DNA of 64,000 nucleotides from Saccharothrix sp. (GTDB lineage: Bacteria > Actinomycetota > Actinomycetes > Mycobacteriales > Pseudonocardiaceae), in contig NZ_JAPSLK010000015.1 of assembly GCF_031180885.1 (NCBI RefSeq), positions 104,954-168,953 of the forward strand, given 5' to 3'. Below are positions 25,849 to 35,393 of the stretch, one piece after another; the stretch's first letter is position 1; every line of letters starts with the position of its first letter. The position numbers were made by a program, and so were the translations under genes. A model generated the notes under the pieces. The model was not told the origin of the DNA. It made no database searches and saw only the letters and a list, made by a program, of their open reading frames with translations.

Positions 25849-28155
25849 CTACTTCGACCCGCCAAGCCCCGCCCGGCGCAGGGCTTCGGCCATCGCACCG
25901 TTCGCCGGCGGCCGCTCCTGCCGCTGCGGCTTGTTCTGCCGACCGCCGTTGCCGTTGCGCTGGCCGCCGCGCTGGTCGCGCTGCTGCGGACCCTTGCGCC
26001 CCGGTTCGTCCTCCAGCCGCAGGGTCAACCCGATCCGCTTGCGCGCGATGTCCACTTCGAGCACCTTCACGCGCACCACGTCACCGGACTTCACCACGTC
26101 CCGCGGGTCCTTGACGTAGGTGTTGGACAGCGCCGAGATGTGCACCAGACCGTCCTGGTGGACGCCGATGTCGACGAACGCCCCGAACGCCGCCACGTTG
26201 GTGACCACGCCCTCCAGCACCATGCCGGGCTTGAGGTCGGCGATCTTCTCCACCCCGTCCGCGAACGTGGCGGTCTTGAACGCCGGACGCGGGTCGCGGC
26301 CCGGCTTCTCCAGCTCGCGCAGGATGTCGGTGACGGTCGGCAGACCGAACTGCTCGTCCACGAACTGCTCGGGCCGCAGCGACTTGAGCACCTTGGTGTT
26401 GCCGATCAGCTCGACGCCCGCGTGCTCCTGGATGCGCCGCACCACCGGGTACGCCTCGGGGTGCACGGCGGACGCGTCGAGCGGGTCGTCGCCGTTGGGG
26501 ATGCGCAGGAAGCCCGCGCACTGCTCGAACGCCTTCGGGCCCAGGCGCGGCACGTCCTTCAGCGCGCGGCGCGACCGGAACGGGCCGTTGGCGTCGCGGT
26601 GCTGCACGATGTTCTCCGCCAGGCCCGCGGTGATGCCCGAGACCCGGGTCAGCAGCGGCACGGACGCGGTGTTCAGGTCCACGCCGACCGCGTTCACGCA
26701 GTCCTCGACCACGGCGTCCAGCGAGCGGGACAGCTTGGTCTCGGTGATGTCGTGCTGGTACTGCCCGACGCCGATGGACTTCGGGTCGATCTTGACCAGC
26801 TCGGCCAGGGGGTCCTGCAACCGGCGCGCGATGGACACCGCGCCGCGCAGCGACACGTCGAGGCCCGGCAGTTCGGCGGACGCGAACGCCGACGCGGAGT
26901 AGACCGAAGCGCCCGCCTCGGACACCACGGCCTTGGTCAGCTTCAGCTCGGGGTGGCGCTTGAGCAGGTCGGCGGCCAGCTTGTCGGTCTCGCGCGAGGC
27001 GGTGCCGTTGCCGATCGCGATCAGGTCCACGGAGTGCTTGCGCGCCAACGCCGCCAGCTTGGCGATCGACTCGTCCCACCTGTTCGCGGGCACGTGCGGG
27101 TAGATGGTGTCGGTGGCCACGACCTTGCCGGTGGCGTCGACCACGGCGACCTTCACACCGGTGCGGAAACCGGGGTCGAGGCCCATGGTGGCGCGGGTGC
27201 CGGCGGGCGCGGCGAGCAGCAGGTCGCGCAGGTTGGACGCGAACACCTTCACGGCCTCGTCCTCGGCGAACTGGCGCAGCCGGGAGCGCAGGTCGATGCC
27301 CAGGTGGACGAGGATGCGCGTGCGCCACGCCCAGCGGACGGTGTCGGCCAGCCACTTGTCGGCGGGTCGCCCCTGGTTGTCGACCCCGAACCGGGCCGCG
27401 ATGGCGACCTCGTAGCCCGAGGGCTCCTCGTCGTCGTCACCCGGGTCGAGGTGGAGGTCGAGGACCTCCTCCTTCTCGCCGCGGAACAGGGCGAGGATGC
27501 GGTGCGAGGGCAGCTTGCCGAACGGCTCGGAGAAGTCGAAGTAGTCGGAGAACTTGGCCCCGTCCTCCTCCTTGCCCTCCCGCACCTTGGACGCCACCCG
27601 CCCGCGCGACCACATGCGTTCCCGCAGCTCACCGATGAGGTCACCGTCCTCACCGAACCGCTCGACCAGGATCGCGCGAGCGCCCTGCAGCGCGGCGGCC
27701 ACGTCCGGCACCTCTTCGGTGACGTAGTCCTTGGCCACGACCTGCGGGTCCTGGGTGGGGTCGGCGAGCAGCCCGTCGGCCAGCGGCTCCAGCCCCTGCT
27801 CCCGGGCGATCTGCGCCTTGGTCCGCCGCTTGGGCTTGTAGGGCAGGTAGAGGTCCTCCAGCCGCGCCTTGGAGTCCGCGGCCAGGATCGCCGCTTCGAG
27901 CGCGTCGTCGAGCTTGCCCTGCGCCCGGATGGACTCGATGACGGCAGCCCGCCGCTCCTCCAGCTCCCGCAGGTAGCCCAGCCGCTCTTCCAGCGTGCGC
28001 AGCTGGGCGTCGTCCAGTGCGCCGGTCGCCTCCTTGCGGTAGCGGGCGATGAACGGCACGGTCGAGCCCCCGTCGAGCAGTTCGACGGCGGCACTGACCT
28101 GTCCGGCACGCACGCCCAGCTCGTCGGCGATCCTCTGGTGGATGGCTGTGGTCAC
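25849..28155 (-). CDS. tex: Tex-family RNA-binding transcription accessory protein
   Basis: The protein has 768 aa, normal for Tex. In order: an N-terminal helical region with [19 protein letters not shown]; a YqgF/RNase H-like domain around [16 protein letters not shown]; tandem helix-hairpin-helix regions ([39 protein letters not shown]); and a C-terminal S1 domain ([19 protein letters not shown]). The last 45 residues are a Gln/Arg/Asn-rich tail. Tex binds RNA and acts in transcription and ribosome-related control in other bacteria. GTG 28155 is preferred because CAGAAT lies 7 nt upstream on the coding strand, another leaderless arrangement; ATG 28164 is the alternative. Confidence 0.92.
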   Translation of the reverse strand: MTTAIHQRIADELGVRAGQVSAAVELLDGGSTVPFIARYRKEATGALDDAQLRTLEERLGYLRELEERRAAVIESIRAQGKLDDALEAAILAADSKARLEDLYLPYKPKRRTKAQIAREQGLEPLADGLLADPTQDPQVVAKDYVTEEVPDVAAALQGARAILVERFGEDGDLIGELRERMWSRGRVASKVREGKEEDGAKFSDYFDFSEPFGKLPSHRILALFRGEKEEVLDLHLDPGDDDEEPSGYEVAIAARFGVDNQGRPADKWLADTVRWAWRTRILVHLGIDLRSRLRQFAEDEAVKVFASNLRDLLLAAPAGTRATMGLDPGFRTGVKVAVVDATGKVVATDTIYPHVPANRWDESIAKLAALARKHSVDLIAIGNGTASRETDKLAADLLKRHPELKLTKAVVSEAGASVYSASAFASAELPGLDVSLRGAVSIARRLQDPLAELVKIDPKSIGVGQYQHDITETKLSRSLDAVVEDCVNAVGVDLNTASVPLLTRVSGITAGLAENIVQHRDANGPFRSRRALKDVPRLGPKAFEQCAGFLRIPNGDDPLDASAVHPEAYPVVRRIQEHAGVELIGNTKVLKSLRPEQFVDEQFGLPTVTDILRELEKPGRDPRPAFKTATFADGVEKIADLKPGMVLEGVVTNVAAFGAFVDIGVHQDGLVHISALSNTYVKDPRDVVKSGDVVRVKVLEVDIARKRIGLTLRLEDEPGRKGPQQRDQRGGQRNGNGGRQNKPQRQERPPANGAMAEALRRAGLGGSK

Positions 28156-28318
28156 GACAGGCATTCTGCCCGGCCGCCCGCCGTGCGGGGGCGCAGGGGG
28201 CGAACTGGGCGGGTCGTGGCGCTCTGCACCCGTTCGGGTGAACGCTGTAGTCCGTTCGTAACAGCGCGTCGTGCCTCGCGACATACCCAGCACCCGGATG
28301 GTCGGGAGGTGTTGTGCG

Positions 28319-30508
28319 ATGTCGGATGGACCTACCACCGCGGAGTTCAAGCTGCTGGGCGTGATCAAGTCCGGCCGGTCGGTGGACCACTCGGCGGCCG
28401 GCGCGACGGTCCGGGCCTCGACGCTCCAGCGGGTCCTGCTCGGCCATGCCGGGAGCCCGCGCACGCTGATCCTCCGCGACATGCGCGTGGCGGGCACCCT
28501 CGACCTGGAAGCGGGCTCGGTGGCGTTCCCGGTCGAGTTCGTGCGCTGCACCTTCGTCGATGTGCCCATCATGGAGCAGGCGACACTTTTCGGACTCTAC
28601 TTCACCCGGTGCGAGCTTCCCGGCTTCCGCGGCGCACAGGTGAAGGTCCGGTACAACCTGGAGTTCAAGCACTGCCCGCGGGTGGGCGGGATCGACCTGA
28701 TCGGAGCCCGGATCGACGGCCAACTGCTGGTCGTGGCGACCAAGCTCGTCAACCCCGGTGGCGAGGCGATGAAGGCGGATGGTCTCGTCGTCAAGCAGGA
28801 CGTCAAGTTCACCGAGACGTCTCGCGCCGAAGGGCTGGTCAAGATGGTCGGCGCGCGGATCGGCGGCGAACTGGACTGCGATGGCGCCACCTTCGGCAAC
28901 CCGGGCCAGGTCGCGCTCAACCTCGGTGAGGTCGTGATCAAGGAGCGCACCTACTGGCGCAACGGCTTCCGCGTCGACGGAGGGGTGTGCCTCGACGGTG
29001 CCCACCTGTCCGGCCGGTTCGACTGCACGGGTGCGGTGCTCCACCAGCCCGCGGGCAAGGCCTTGTTCGCCGAGGGACTGGTCGTGGAGAGCGACGTCAA
29101 GTTCGACGGGGCGACGGTGCACGGTGAGGTGGACTTCACCGGGTGCGACTTCCGGGGCACGCTGGACCTCACCGGTGGCCGGTTCCACAACCCCGGACGC
29201 GCGGCGCTCGACCTGGCGAGGGTGCGCGTGGGGCAGAACCTGATCTGCCGCAGCGGTTTCGTCGCGCAGGGCGAGGTGCTGCTCGCCGGGGCCGACATCG
29301 GTGGCGGGCTCTGGTGCGAGGGCGGCCGGTTCGAGAACGGCACCGGGAACGCCGTGCAGGCGGCGGGCCTCAGGGTGCACCGCGACCTGCGCCTCGGGAA
29401 GCGCCGACCGGCCGACGGCGCGGCCGGCGACGGTTTCCGGGCCGAAGGTCCGGTCGTGCTCACCGGCTGCACGGTGGGCGGCGACTTCGATTGCAGCGGC
29501 GGGCAGTTCGTCGACGCCGCGCGGACCGCGATCGACGCCGTCGGCATGTCGGTGAAGGGCGACCTGCTGCTGCTGGAGGACTTCACCGCCGAGGGCCTGG
29601 TGCAGCTTTCCGGCACCGAAGTGGACGGGAGCATGAACTGCACCGGCGGGCACTTCCGGAACACCGAGCAGGCTCTGCGGGCGGACCGGGCCGAAGTCGG
29701 TCACTCCGCCTACTTCCACCACATCGCGGCCGGGGGCCCGTTGCACCTGCGGGGTATGCGGATCAAGGGCAACCTCAGCATCGTCGATGCGCGCATCTCC
29801 GGTGACGAATGGGCACTGGTGCTCCAGGGGACGCAGGTCGAGGACCGGATGGAGCTGAAGTTCGGGTCCAAGCCGGTCGGTGGCGTCGATCTGCGGTACG
29901 TGTCGGTGTCCCAGCTCGACGACGGCGGGTCGATCTGGCCGGATCGGTTGTGGCTGAACGACTTCACCTACAAGGCGCTGTCCTCCGACGCCATCGGCCA
30001 CAAGGCCCGCATCGAGTGCCTGAAGCGCAACCACAAGTACGCGCCGCAGGTCTACCTCCACCTCGCCAAGGTCTACGAGAGGACGGGCCAGTACGACGAA
30101 GCCAAGCACGTCCTGATCGCCGGCGAGGACGCGAAACGGGGTGCGGGCCACGGTTTCCGCAAGGCGCTCGACCAGTTCTTCGGCTTCCTGCTGAAGTGGA
30201 CCGTGTGGTACGGGTACCGGCCGCTGCGGGTGGTGTACTGGATCATCGCCCTCGCCGTCGTGGGGTCCGTCGGTGCGACGATCGGGCGGCCGAACTTCGT
30301 GAAGGCGAGAGGGGATGCGCCGGGCGAGTTCCAACCGGTCCTCTACACGCTGGACCTGCTGATCCCCGTGGTGAACCTGAGGCAGCGCGACCACTGGGTG
30401 CCCCTCGGCTGGACCGTGTGGGGCTCGGCGGCGTTCACCGCCCTGGGCTGGATCTTGGCGATCTGCCTGGTGACCGGGCTCGGCAAGGCGTTCAGGCGCG
30501 AGCTGTGA
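28319..30508 (+). CDS. large beta-helical repeat protein with C-terminal membrane segments
   Basis: The protein has 729 aa with GGGAGG 9 nt before the ATG. From about residue 40 to 530 it is built of imperfect repeats of about 40 residues centred on G-x-x-[IVL]-x-G-x-[LF]-x-C-x-G-x-x-[66 protein letters not shown]. This predicts a right-handed beta-helix related to pentapeptide-repeat proteins. A TPR-like helix pair ([22 protein letters not shown]) and two membrane spans ([33 protein letters not shown]) follow. Similar actinomycete proteins carry the label membrane-associated oxidoreductase, but no cofactor motif supports that. Function unknown. Confidence 0.8.
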   Translation: MSDGPTTAEFKLLGVIKSGRSVDHSAAGATVRASTLQRVLLGHAGSPRTLILRDMRVAGTLDLEAGSVAFPVEFVRCTFVDVPIMEQATLFGLYFTRCELPGFRGAQVKVRYNLEFKHCPRVGGIDLIGARIDGQLLVVATKLVNPGGEAMKADGLVVKQDVKFTETSRAEGLVKMVGARIGGELDCDGATFGNPGQVALNLGEVVIKERTYWRNGFRVDGGVCLDGAHLSGRFDCTGAVLHQPAGKALFAEGLVVESDVKFDGATVHGEVDFTGCDFRGTLDLTGGRFHNPGRAALDLARVRVGQNLICRSGFVAQGEVLLAGADIGGGLWCEGGRFENGTGNAVQAAGLRVHRDLRLGKRRPADGAAGDGFRAEGPVVLTGCTVGGDFDCSGGQFVDAARTAIDAVGMSVKGDLLLLEDFTAEGLVQLSGTEVDGSMNCTGGHFRNTEQALRADRAEVGHSAYFHHIAAGGPLHLRGMRIKGNLSIVDARISGDEWALVLQGTQVEDRMELKFGSKPVGGVDLRYVSVSQLDDGGSIWPDRLWLNDFTYKALSSDAIGHKARIECLKRNHKYAPQVYLHLAKVYERTGQYDEAKHVLIAGEDAKRGAGHGFRKALDQFFGFLLKWTVWYGYRPLRVVYWIIALAVVGSVGATIGRPNFVKARGDAPGEFQPVLYTLDLLIPVVNLRQRDHWVPLGWTVWGSAAFTALGWILAICLVTGLGKAFRREL

Positions 30509-30728
30509 GCCGCCTCTCCACCCGGTGGGCGGGCACGCGGCGGGTCTCCACAGGTGTCTCTCCCGTACCGGGGTCCACAGTGGACTTGTCAGGCGCGGGT
30601 GTCGCACAGCGCGCTCGCCTGCCGGCAGTCGACGTGGCGGCGTGTGCACAGCACCTGGGACGTGGTCCGATACCGGCACCCCGGCCCGTTGCTGGCCAAG
30701 GGGGTTCGAACCGTGGCAAGGTGTGGTC

Positions 30729-31532
30729 ATGCGCTGTGGAATCGTGCTGCCGTTCTTCGACGCGCCCGATGTTGCGGCGTGCGCCGTCGAGGCGGAGGCA
30801 GCTGGGTGGGACGGGATCTTCCTCGCCGAGTCGGTGTGGGGTGTGGACGCGTGGATCGCGTTGACCGCCGCGGCGATGCGGACGTCGGAGTTGGTGCTGG
30901 GCACCATGTTGACGCCGCTGCCCCGGTTCAAGCCGTGGGACGTGGCGTCCAAGGTCGGGACGCTGGACCGGTTGTCCGGCGGTCGGGTGCGGCTGGCGGT
31001 GGGGTTGGGCGCGTTGCACCCGGGGTGGACGGCGTTCGAGCCGGACCAGGGGCGGGTGGAGCGGGCGTTGCTGCTGGACGAAGGTCTTGCGGTGTACGAC
31101 GGGTTGATGCGCGGGCAGCCGTTTTCGTTCTCCGGGCAGCGTTATCGGGTGAGCCCGACCGACTTCTACCTGCCGCCGCCGACCGTGCAGCAGCCTCGGG
31201 TGCCGGTGTGGGTCGTGGGCGCCTTTCCGAAGCGGGTGTCGTTGCGGCGGGCGGCGCGGTGGGACGGGTTGTTGCCCAACATCGTGTCGCCGGACGCGGA
31301 GGCCCGTGGTCCTGAGGGGCCGGAGGAGTTGGCGGAGGTGGTCGCGGTGGTGCGGGAGTTGCGCGAGGCCGAGGGGCTGCCGTGGGAGGGGTACGACGTG
31401 GTGGCCGAGGGGGTGAGCCCGATCGACGTGGTGGCGTGGGCGCAGGCCGGGGCCACGTGGTGGATCGAGTCGGATTGGGAAGCGACCCCGAACGCCATCC
31501 GCGACCGCATCGCCCAGGGGCCGCCCAGCTGA
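30729..31532 (+). CDS. LLM-class flavin-dependent oxidoreductase
   Basis: The protein has 267 aa. It follows the luciferase-like monooxygenase TIM barrel: MRCGIVLPFFDAPDVA, AEAAGWDGIFLAESVWG, ELVLGTMLTPLPRFKPWDVA, LDRLSGGRVRLAVGLGALHPGW, VPVWVVGAFPKRVSLRRAARWDG and AGATWWIESDW. These enzymes use reduced FMN or F420 in the cytoplasm. The window also encodes two F420/FMN-type PPOX proteins, so F420 use is possible but not shown. The ATG has no Shine-Dalgarno. CAAGGT ends 6 nt before it, suggesting a leaderless start. The 220 bp upstream hold no other gene. Confidence 0.85.
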   Translation: MRCGIVLPFFDAPDVAACAVEAEAAGWDGIFLAESVWGVDAWIALTAAAMRTSELVLGTMLTPLPRFKPWDVASKVGTLDRLSGGRVRLAVGLGALHPGWTAFEPDQGRVERALLLDEGLAVYDGLMRGQPFSFSGQRYRVSPTDFYLPPPTVQQPRVPVWVVGAFPKRVSLRRAARWDGLLPNIVSPDAEARGPEGPEELAEVVAVVRELREAEGLPWEGYDVVAEGVSPIDVVAWAQAGATWWIESDWEATPNAIRDRIAQGPPS

Positions 31533-31593
31533 AGTCGCTCGCCGCGCGGCCCCGGATGGACGCCGCCGAGCAGGTCCTGGATTTCGTGCGACG

Positions 31594-32457
31594 ATGCCGG
31601 ACGTGATCGAACTACCCGGTCCGGTCGGGTTCGTGCTGGGCGGCGGCGGCAGTCTGGGCGCGGGCCAGGTCGGCATGCTGCGCGCCCTCGCCGAGCACGA
31701 CGTGATGCCCGAGTTGGTCGTCGGCACGTCCGTCGGCTCGGTGAACGGTGCGTTGCTCGCCCTGGACCCTTCGCACGCCACTTCGAGACTGGCGGAGATC
31801 TGGCACCACATGACCCGGGCTCGGGTGTTTCCGGGCGGGTTGCTGGCGCAGGCGCGGACGTTGCGGCAGCACAAGACGCACCTGTTCCCGAACACGGGGT
31901 TGGCGGAGGTGCTGGAGTTCGGACTGGGCGGGGTGGCGGACTTCGCGGAGTTGACGCTGCCGTTCGGGGCGGTCGCGGTGGACTGCGTGACCGGTACGGC
32001 GCTGACCTTGAGCGAGGGTGACCTGGTGTCGGCGGTGCTCGCCAGTGCGGCGATCCCGGGCATCTACCCGGCGGTGCACCGGGAGGGGCGGGTGCTGTAC
32101 GACGGCGGGGTGCTGGCCAACGTCCCGATCAGGCAGGCGTTGGGGATGGGCGCGAAGTCGTTGGTGGTGCTGGATTGTGCGTTCCCCGGTCACTTGCCGA
32201 CGGTGCCGGGGACGCTTGCGGAGACGTTGTTGTTCTGGGCGACTTTGGGGATGCGGAACCAGGCGGTGTTGGAGGTGGAGCTGGCTTCGAGGGAGGTTCC
32301 GGTGCTGTACCTGCCGGGGCCTCCCGTGCAGCCGGTGACGCCGTTGGACTTCGGGCACACGGCGGAGTTGGTGGAGGCGTCGTACGTGGCGTCGTCGCGG
32401 TTCTTGGACGGGGTGCGGGTGGAGGGGCCTGGGTTGTACGGCCATCCGTCGGGCTGA
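31594..32457 (+). CDS. patatin-like phospholipase family protein
   Basis: The protein has 287 aa. The complete patatin catalytic set is present: oxyanion loop GGGGSLGAGQVG (16-27), nucleophile elbow GTSVGS with Ser46, and the dyad Asp in YDGGV (Asp170). These are RssA-type lipid acyl hydrolases acting at membranes. No signal peptide or span is visible. VKS-like regulatory features are absent. ATG 31594 is used; GTG 31603 lies 7 nt after GACGAT and is a leaderless alternative. It follows the flavin oxidoreductase gene by 61 bp and is followed by a long repeat-filled gap. Confidence 0.88.
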   Translation: MPDVIELPGPVGFVLGGGGSLGAGQVGMLRALAEHDVMPELVVGTSVGSVNGALLALDPSHATSRLAEIWHHMTRARVFPGGLLAQARTLRQHKTHLFPNTGLAEVLEFGLGGVADFAELTLPFGAVAVDCVTGTALTLSEGDLVSAVLASAAIPGIYPAVHREGRVLYDGGVLANVPIRQALGMGAKSLVVLDCAFPGHLPTVPGTLAETLLFWATLGMRNQAVLEVELASREVPVLYLPGPPVQPVTPLDFGHTAELVEASYVASSRFLDGVRVEGPGLYGHPSG

Positions 32458-32471
32458 GTGGGGCCGCGGTG

Positions 32472-32719
32472 GGCTTTGCTCGCTGTAGGGTCCACCCGCC
32501 CGCCCCCTCCCAGGCCACCCCGCAAATGCCCCAACTGCACCCGCCTTCGGCGGAGCCGCCTGCCGCGGCCGGCACGGCCCGGCGAAGCCGGCCGTGCGCC
32601 CCGAGCGCGCAGCGCTCGTGGCTTGCGCGCGAAGCGCGCTTGGCGCGCCCCGCGCGCCTGGCTTGTGCCAGGTGGCCTGGGAGGGGGTGGGCGGGTGGAT
32701 GCCCAAAGCGAGCAAAGCC
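32472..32719. repeat. 248-bp imperfect palindrome with nested hairpins
   Basis: Arms of about 48 bp, 32472-32519 and 32671-32719, are inverted copies (shared blocks GGCTTTGCTCGCT, CCACCCGCCC and CCCCCTCCCAGGCCACC). The 150-bp interior contains further hairpins, such as GCACGGCCCGGC-GAA-GCCGGCCGTGC and CGAGCGC-GCA-GCGCTCG. No coding frame is convincing. It lies between the convergent patatin and WS/DGAT genes. Confidence 0.8.
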
Positions 32720-32721
32720 AA

Positions 32722-32890
32722 CCGCAACCCTCGCACCCCGGCCCAACCCACCGCACCCGCCGCACCCGGTGCAATCCCCCGCACCCGGCGCAACCCACCG
32801 CACCCGGCGCAACCCACCGCATCCGCCGCCGGCCCAACCCACTGCAACCCGGCCCAAGCCGCCGCAACCCACCGCAACTCGCCGCAACCC
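32722..32890. repeat. C/A-rich degenerate tandem array, unit about 19 bp
   Basis: Repeated words such as CGCAACCCACCGCACCCGG recur about eight times with small changes. The plus strand is almost free of T and poor in G outside CG and GG steps, so the opposite strand is G/T-rich. No gene is supported here. Confidence 0.75.
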
Positions 32891-32941
32891 TGCCAGAGCC
32901 GCCGCCCTCGCTGCACGACTAGCGGGCGGGGACCACATACG

Positions 32942-32998
32942 ACCTGTTGGACGCTCGCGTATTTTCCAGCCGCAGAACCGCGCGAGCGTCCAACAGGT
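32942..32998. terminator. perfect 18-bp hairpin between convergent genes
   Basis: ACCTGTTGGACGCTCGCG (32942-32959) and its exact complement (32981-32998) flank a 21-nt loop containing ATTTT. It is the strongest simple hairpin in the gap and lies 46 bp from the stop of the WS/DGAT gene, so it may terminate that transcript. The long loop is unusual for a terminator, and protein binding is an alternative. Confidence 0.55.
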
Positions 32999-33044
32999 TC
33001 ATACCGGTCCTCCGGCAGTGCCCCACTCGACTCGCCCAACCCAG

Positions 33045-34391
33045 CTAAGCCGTCGCCGCCACCAACTCGTCGAACCCCTCCCGAATCCCCTCCGCCAACA
33101 CCCCCACGTCCGGCACCCCGTCAACATCCGCCGTGATCCCGAACACCACCTCCCCCAAGTACGAAAACACCCCCACACTCACCCGCACGTTCCCCGCCAC
33201 CGGCACATACGGCCAAACCTCCGCCAACCGCCGCCCCAGCATCCACATCGGCACCCCAGGCCCCGGCACGTTCGTCACCACCGTCTGCACCACCCGCTGC
33301 GGCACCCTCATCACCGCCCGCGAAGCCCAGGCCAGCACCGCCCCCGATGCCAGATCCCCCAACCCCGACACCACATCGGACGCCACCACCGCCTGCCCGC
33401 TCCGCTTGAGCCCGTCCATCTGCCCCCGCACGTCCGCCAAGCGCCGCAACGGGTCCGGCTCGCTCACCGGCAGGTTCACCAGCACCGCACCCACCCGGTT
33501 CGTCAACACCCCCCGCTCCTCCGACGACCGCGTCGACACCGGCACCAAAGTCCGCACCACCAAACCCGGCCGCAACTCATCCCGCTTGGCCAACAACGCC
33601 CGAAACCCGGATGCCACCGCCGCGAGGATCACGTCGTTGACCGTCCCCCCGGCAACCCCCCGAATCCTTTTGATCTCCGCCAACCCCGCCTTAGCCCACA
33701 CCCACCGCCGACCAAGCCCCACAGGGCCGTTCAAGGACCCGGGCGTCCGAACCGCCAACCTCCGCGCGGTCCCGGGCAAGCTGCGCAACACCGACAGCCC
33801 GTCCACCCCCGCACCGACACGCAGCATCCGCCCCAGCGAACCCAAAGGCGCCAGCACACCCTCCACCACCGACCCCACCACCGAAGGCGCCGGCTGAGGC
33901 GTCCACGGAGTCGGAACGGGCACCGGGGCATCGGCCCGCCAGTCCAGCAGCGCCTGCAGCAGGCCCATCCCGGCGACCCCGTCGACCAGGCAGTGGTGGA
34001 CCTTGCACACCACCGCCCACCGCCCGCCCTCCAACCCCTCGACGAACCACGCCTCCCACAACGGCCGCCGCATGTCCAGCCCCTGCGAGAACAGCCGCCC
34101 GGCCAACTCGCGCAACTGGTCGTCCGCCCCCGGCGCCGCCACCGCCACCCGCCGCACGTGGTGCGACAGTCGGAAGTGCTCGTCGTCCACCCATACCGGT
34201 CGCCCAAGGTTGAAAGGCAACTCCCGCACCCGCCGCCGGTACCCGGGGACCAGCTTGCCCGCGAACAGCCGCAGCACGTCACCGTACGACGGCGCCGGCC
34301 CCTCGAACACCAGGACCGACCCGACGTGCATCGGTGCGGCAGGGTCCTCCGAGAAGTAGAACCCGGCGTCCACCGCGCTCATGCGGTCCAT
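33045..34391 (-). CDS. wax ester synthase/diacylglycerol acyltransferase (WS/DGAT)
   Basis: The protein has 448 aa. The catalytic H-H-x-x-x-D-G motif is intact (HHCLVDG, 132-138). MSAVDAGFYFSEDPAAPMHVGSV at the N-terminus, and NDVILAAVASGFR, NVPGPGVPMWMLGRR and GVFSYLGEVVFGITAD in the C-terminal half, match the family. It should use acyl-CoA to esterify diacylglycerol or alcohols, making storage lipid at the membrane. The ATG at 34391 is preferred: TACCGT lies 6 nt upstream, a leaderless arrangement. The longer upstream frame overlaps the divergent hydrolase gene. That hydrolase, 122 bp away and divergent, may mobilise the same lipids. Confidence 0.9.
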   Translation of the reverse strand: MDRMSAVDAGFYFSEDPAAPMHVGSVLVFEGPAPSYGDVLRLFAGKLVPGYRRRVRELPFNLGRPVWVDDEHFRLSHHVRRVAVAAPGADDQLRELAGRLFSQGLDMRRPLWEAWFVEGLEGGRWAVVCKVHHCLVDGVAGMGLLQALLDWRADAPVPVPTPWTPQPAPSVVGSVVEGVLAPLGSLGRMLRVGAGVDGLSVLRSLPGTARRLAVRTPGSLNGPVGLGRRWVWAKAGLAEIKRIRGVAGGTVNDVILAAVASGFRALLAKRDELRPGLVVRTLVPVSTRSSEERGVLTNRVGAVLVNLPVSEPDPLRRLADVRGQMDGLKRSGQAVVASDVVSGLGDLASGAVLAWASRAVMRVPQRVVQTVVTNVPGPGVPMWMLGRRLAEVWPYVPVAGNVRVSVGVFSYLGEVVFGITADVDGVPDVGVLAEGIREGFDELVAATA

Positions 34392-34513
34392 GGACCGACG
34401 GTAGAACCGCGTCGACACCCCGTCGAGACGTATCTGAGACTGGTGCGAGCGGTTCTTGAGAAACATCATGGAAACTCGGGGAACGCTCAACGCCGAGCGC
34501 GGGGGGAGGGGCC

Positions 34514-35293
34514 ATGTCGGCACTACCGGAGATCCCACCCGAGGTCCCGAGCACCGCACCCAGGCTGCTCTGGTACCTCACCGAACCGACCCGCGCGGTC
34601 GTGGACATCGGGCAGTTCGCGGCCACGCGCTCGCTGCTGCGCGCCGCGCCCAGGGGTGACGGGCACACCGTCCTCGTCCTGCCCGGCCTGGGCGCCTCGG
34701 ACGGGTCCACCGGGATGCTGCGCAAGTTCCTCACCGGATTGGGCTACGACGTCCACGGCTGGGGCCTGGGCCGCAACTTCGGGCCGTCCGTCCCCGTGGT
34801 CACCGGTATGAGGGCACTGCTGGCCGAACTCGCCGACAACGGGCCGGTCAGCCTGGTCGGCTGGAGCCTCGGCGGCATCTTCGCCCGCGAACTGGCCCGC
34901 GAAACACCCGATCGGGTGCGCCAGGTCGTCACCCTGGGCAGCCCTTACGCGATGACCGACCTGCGGCAGACCCGCGTCAACCCCGTCTACCAACTGCTGG
35001 CCCGCTTCTACGTGGCGGGTGCGGACCGGCCGCCGCCAGAGCACACCCGGCCGCCGATCCCGGTGCCCGCCACCTCGGTCTACTCCAAGGCCGACGGCAT
35101 CGTGGCGTGGCGGACGTGCATCGAGGAGCCCGGGCCGCGCCGCGAGAACGTCGCGGTGACCGGCAGCCACCTCGGTTACGGCTACAACTCGACCGTCTGG
35201 TGGGTCGTCGCCGACCGGTTGGCGCAGCCGGTGGCCGACTGGCGGCCGTTCACCCCGCCGCCGGGCATGGCGAAGATGTTCCCGGCCCCCTGA
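34514..35293 (+). CDS. alpha/beta hydrolase (lipase-like)
   Basis: The protein has 259 aa. VLVLPGLGASDGSTGMLRKFL supplies the oxyanion region. The nucleophile elbow is GWSLGG with Ser118, inside VSLVGWSLGGIFARELA. SVYSKADGIVAW carries the likely catalytic Asp and TGSHLGYGYN the His. This pattern is common in lipases and esterases linked to WS/DGAT genes. No signal peptide is seen, so it should be cytoplasmic or membrane-peripheral. GGGGGAGGGG lies just before the ATG. It is divergent from the WS/DGAT gene. Confidence 0.85.
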   Translation: MSALPEIPPEVPSTAPRLLWYLTEPTRAVVDIGQFAATRSLLRAAPRGDGHTVLVLPGLGASDGSTGMLRKFLTGLGYDVHGWGLGRNFGPSVPVVTGMRALLAELADNGPVSLVGWSLGGIFARELARETPDRVRQVVTLGSPYAMTDLRQTRVNPVYQLLARFYVAGADRPPPEHTRPPIPVPATSVYSKADGIVAWRTCIEEPGPRRENVAVTGSHLGYGYNSTVWWVVADRLAQPVADWRPFTPPPGMAKMFPAP

Positions 35294-35393
35294 AGACCCG
35301 GCGAACCCCCGGGGGAGCCCGCGGAAAACCCGGACAAAACACCCTCTCACCAGGGAAGATGGCACCCTCCAGAACCCATCCCTGAGGGGGGAC

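Noticed and set aside
25801..28929. 1042-codon plus-strand frame
   Set aside because: Antisense to tex, which has all its domains in the opposite strand.
32175..34811. 878-codon plus-strand frame across the repeat gap
   Set aside because: It consists of Pro/His/Arg repeats from the tandem array and the antisense of the WS/DGAT gene.
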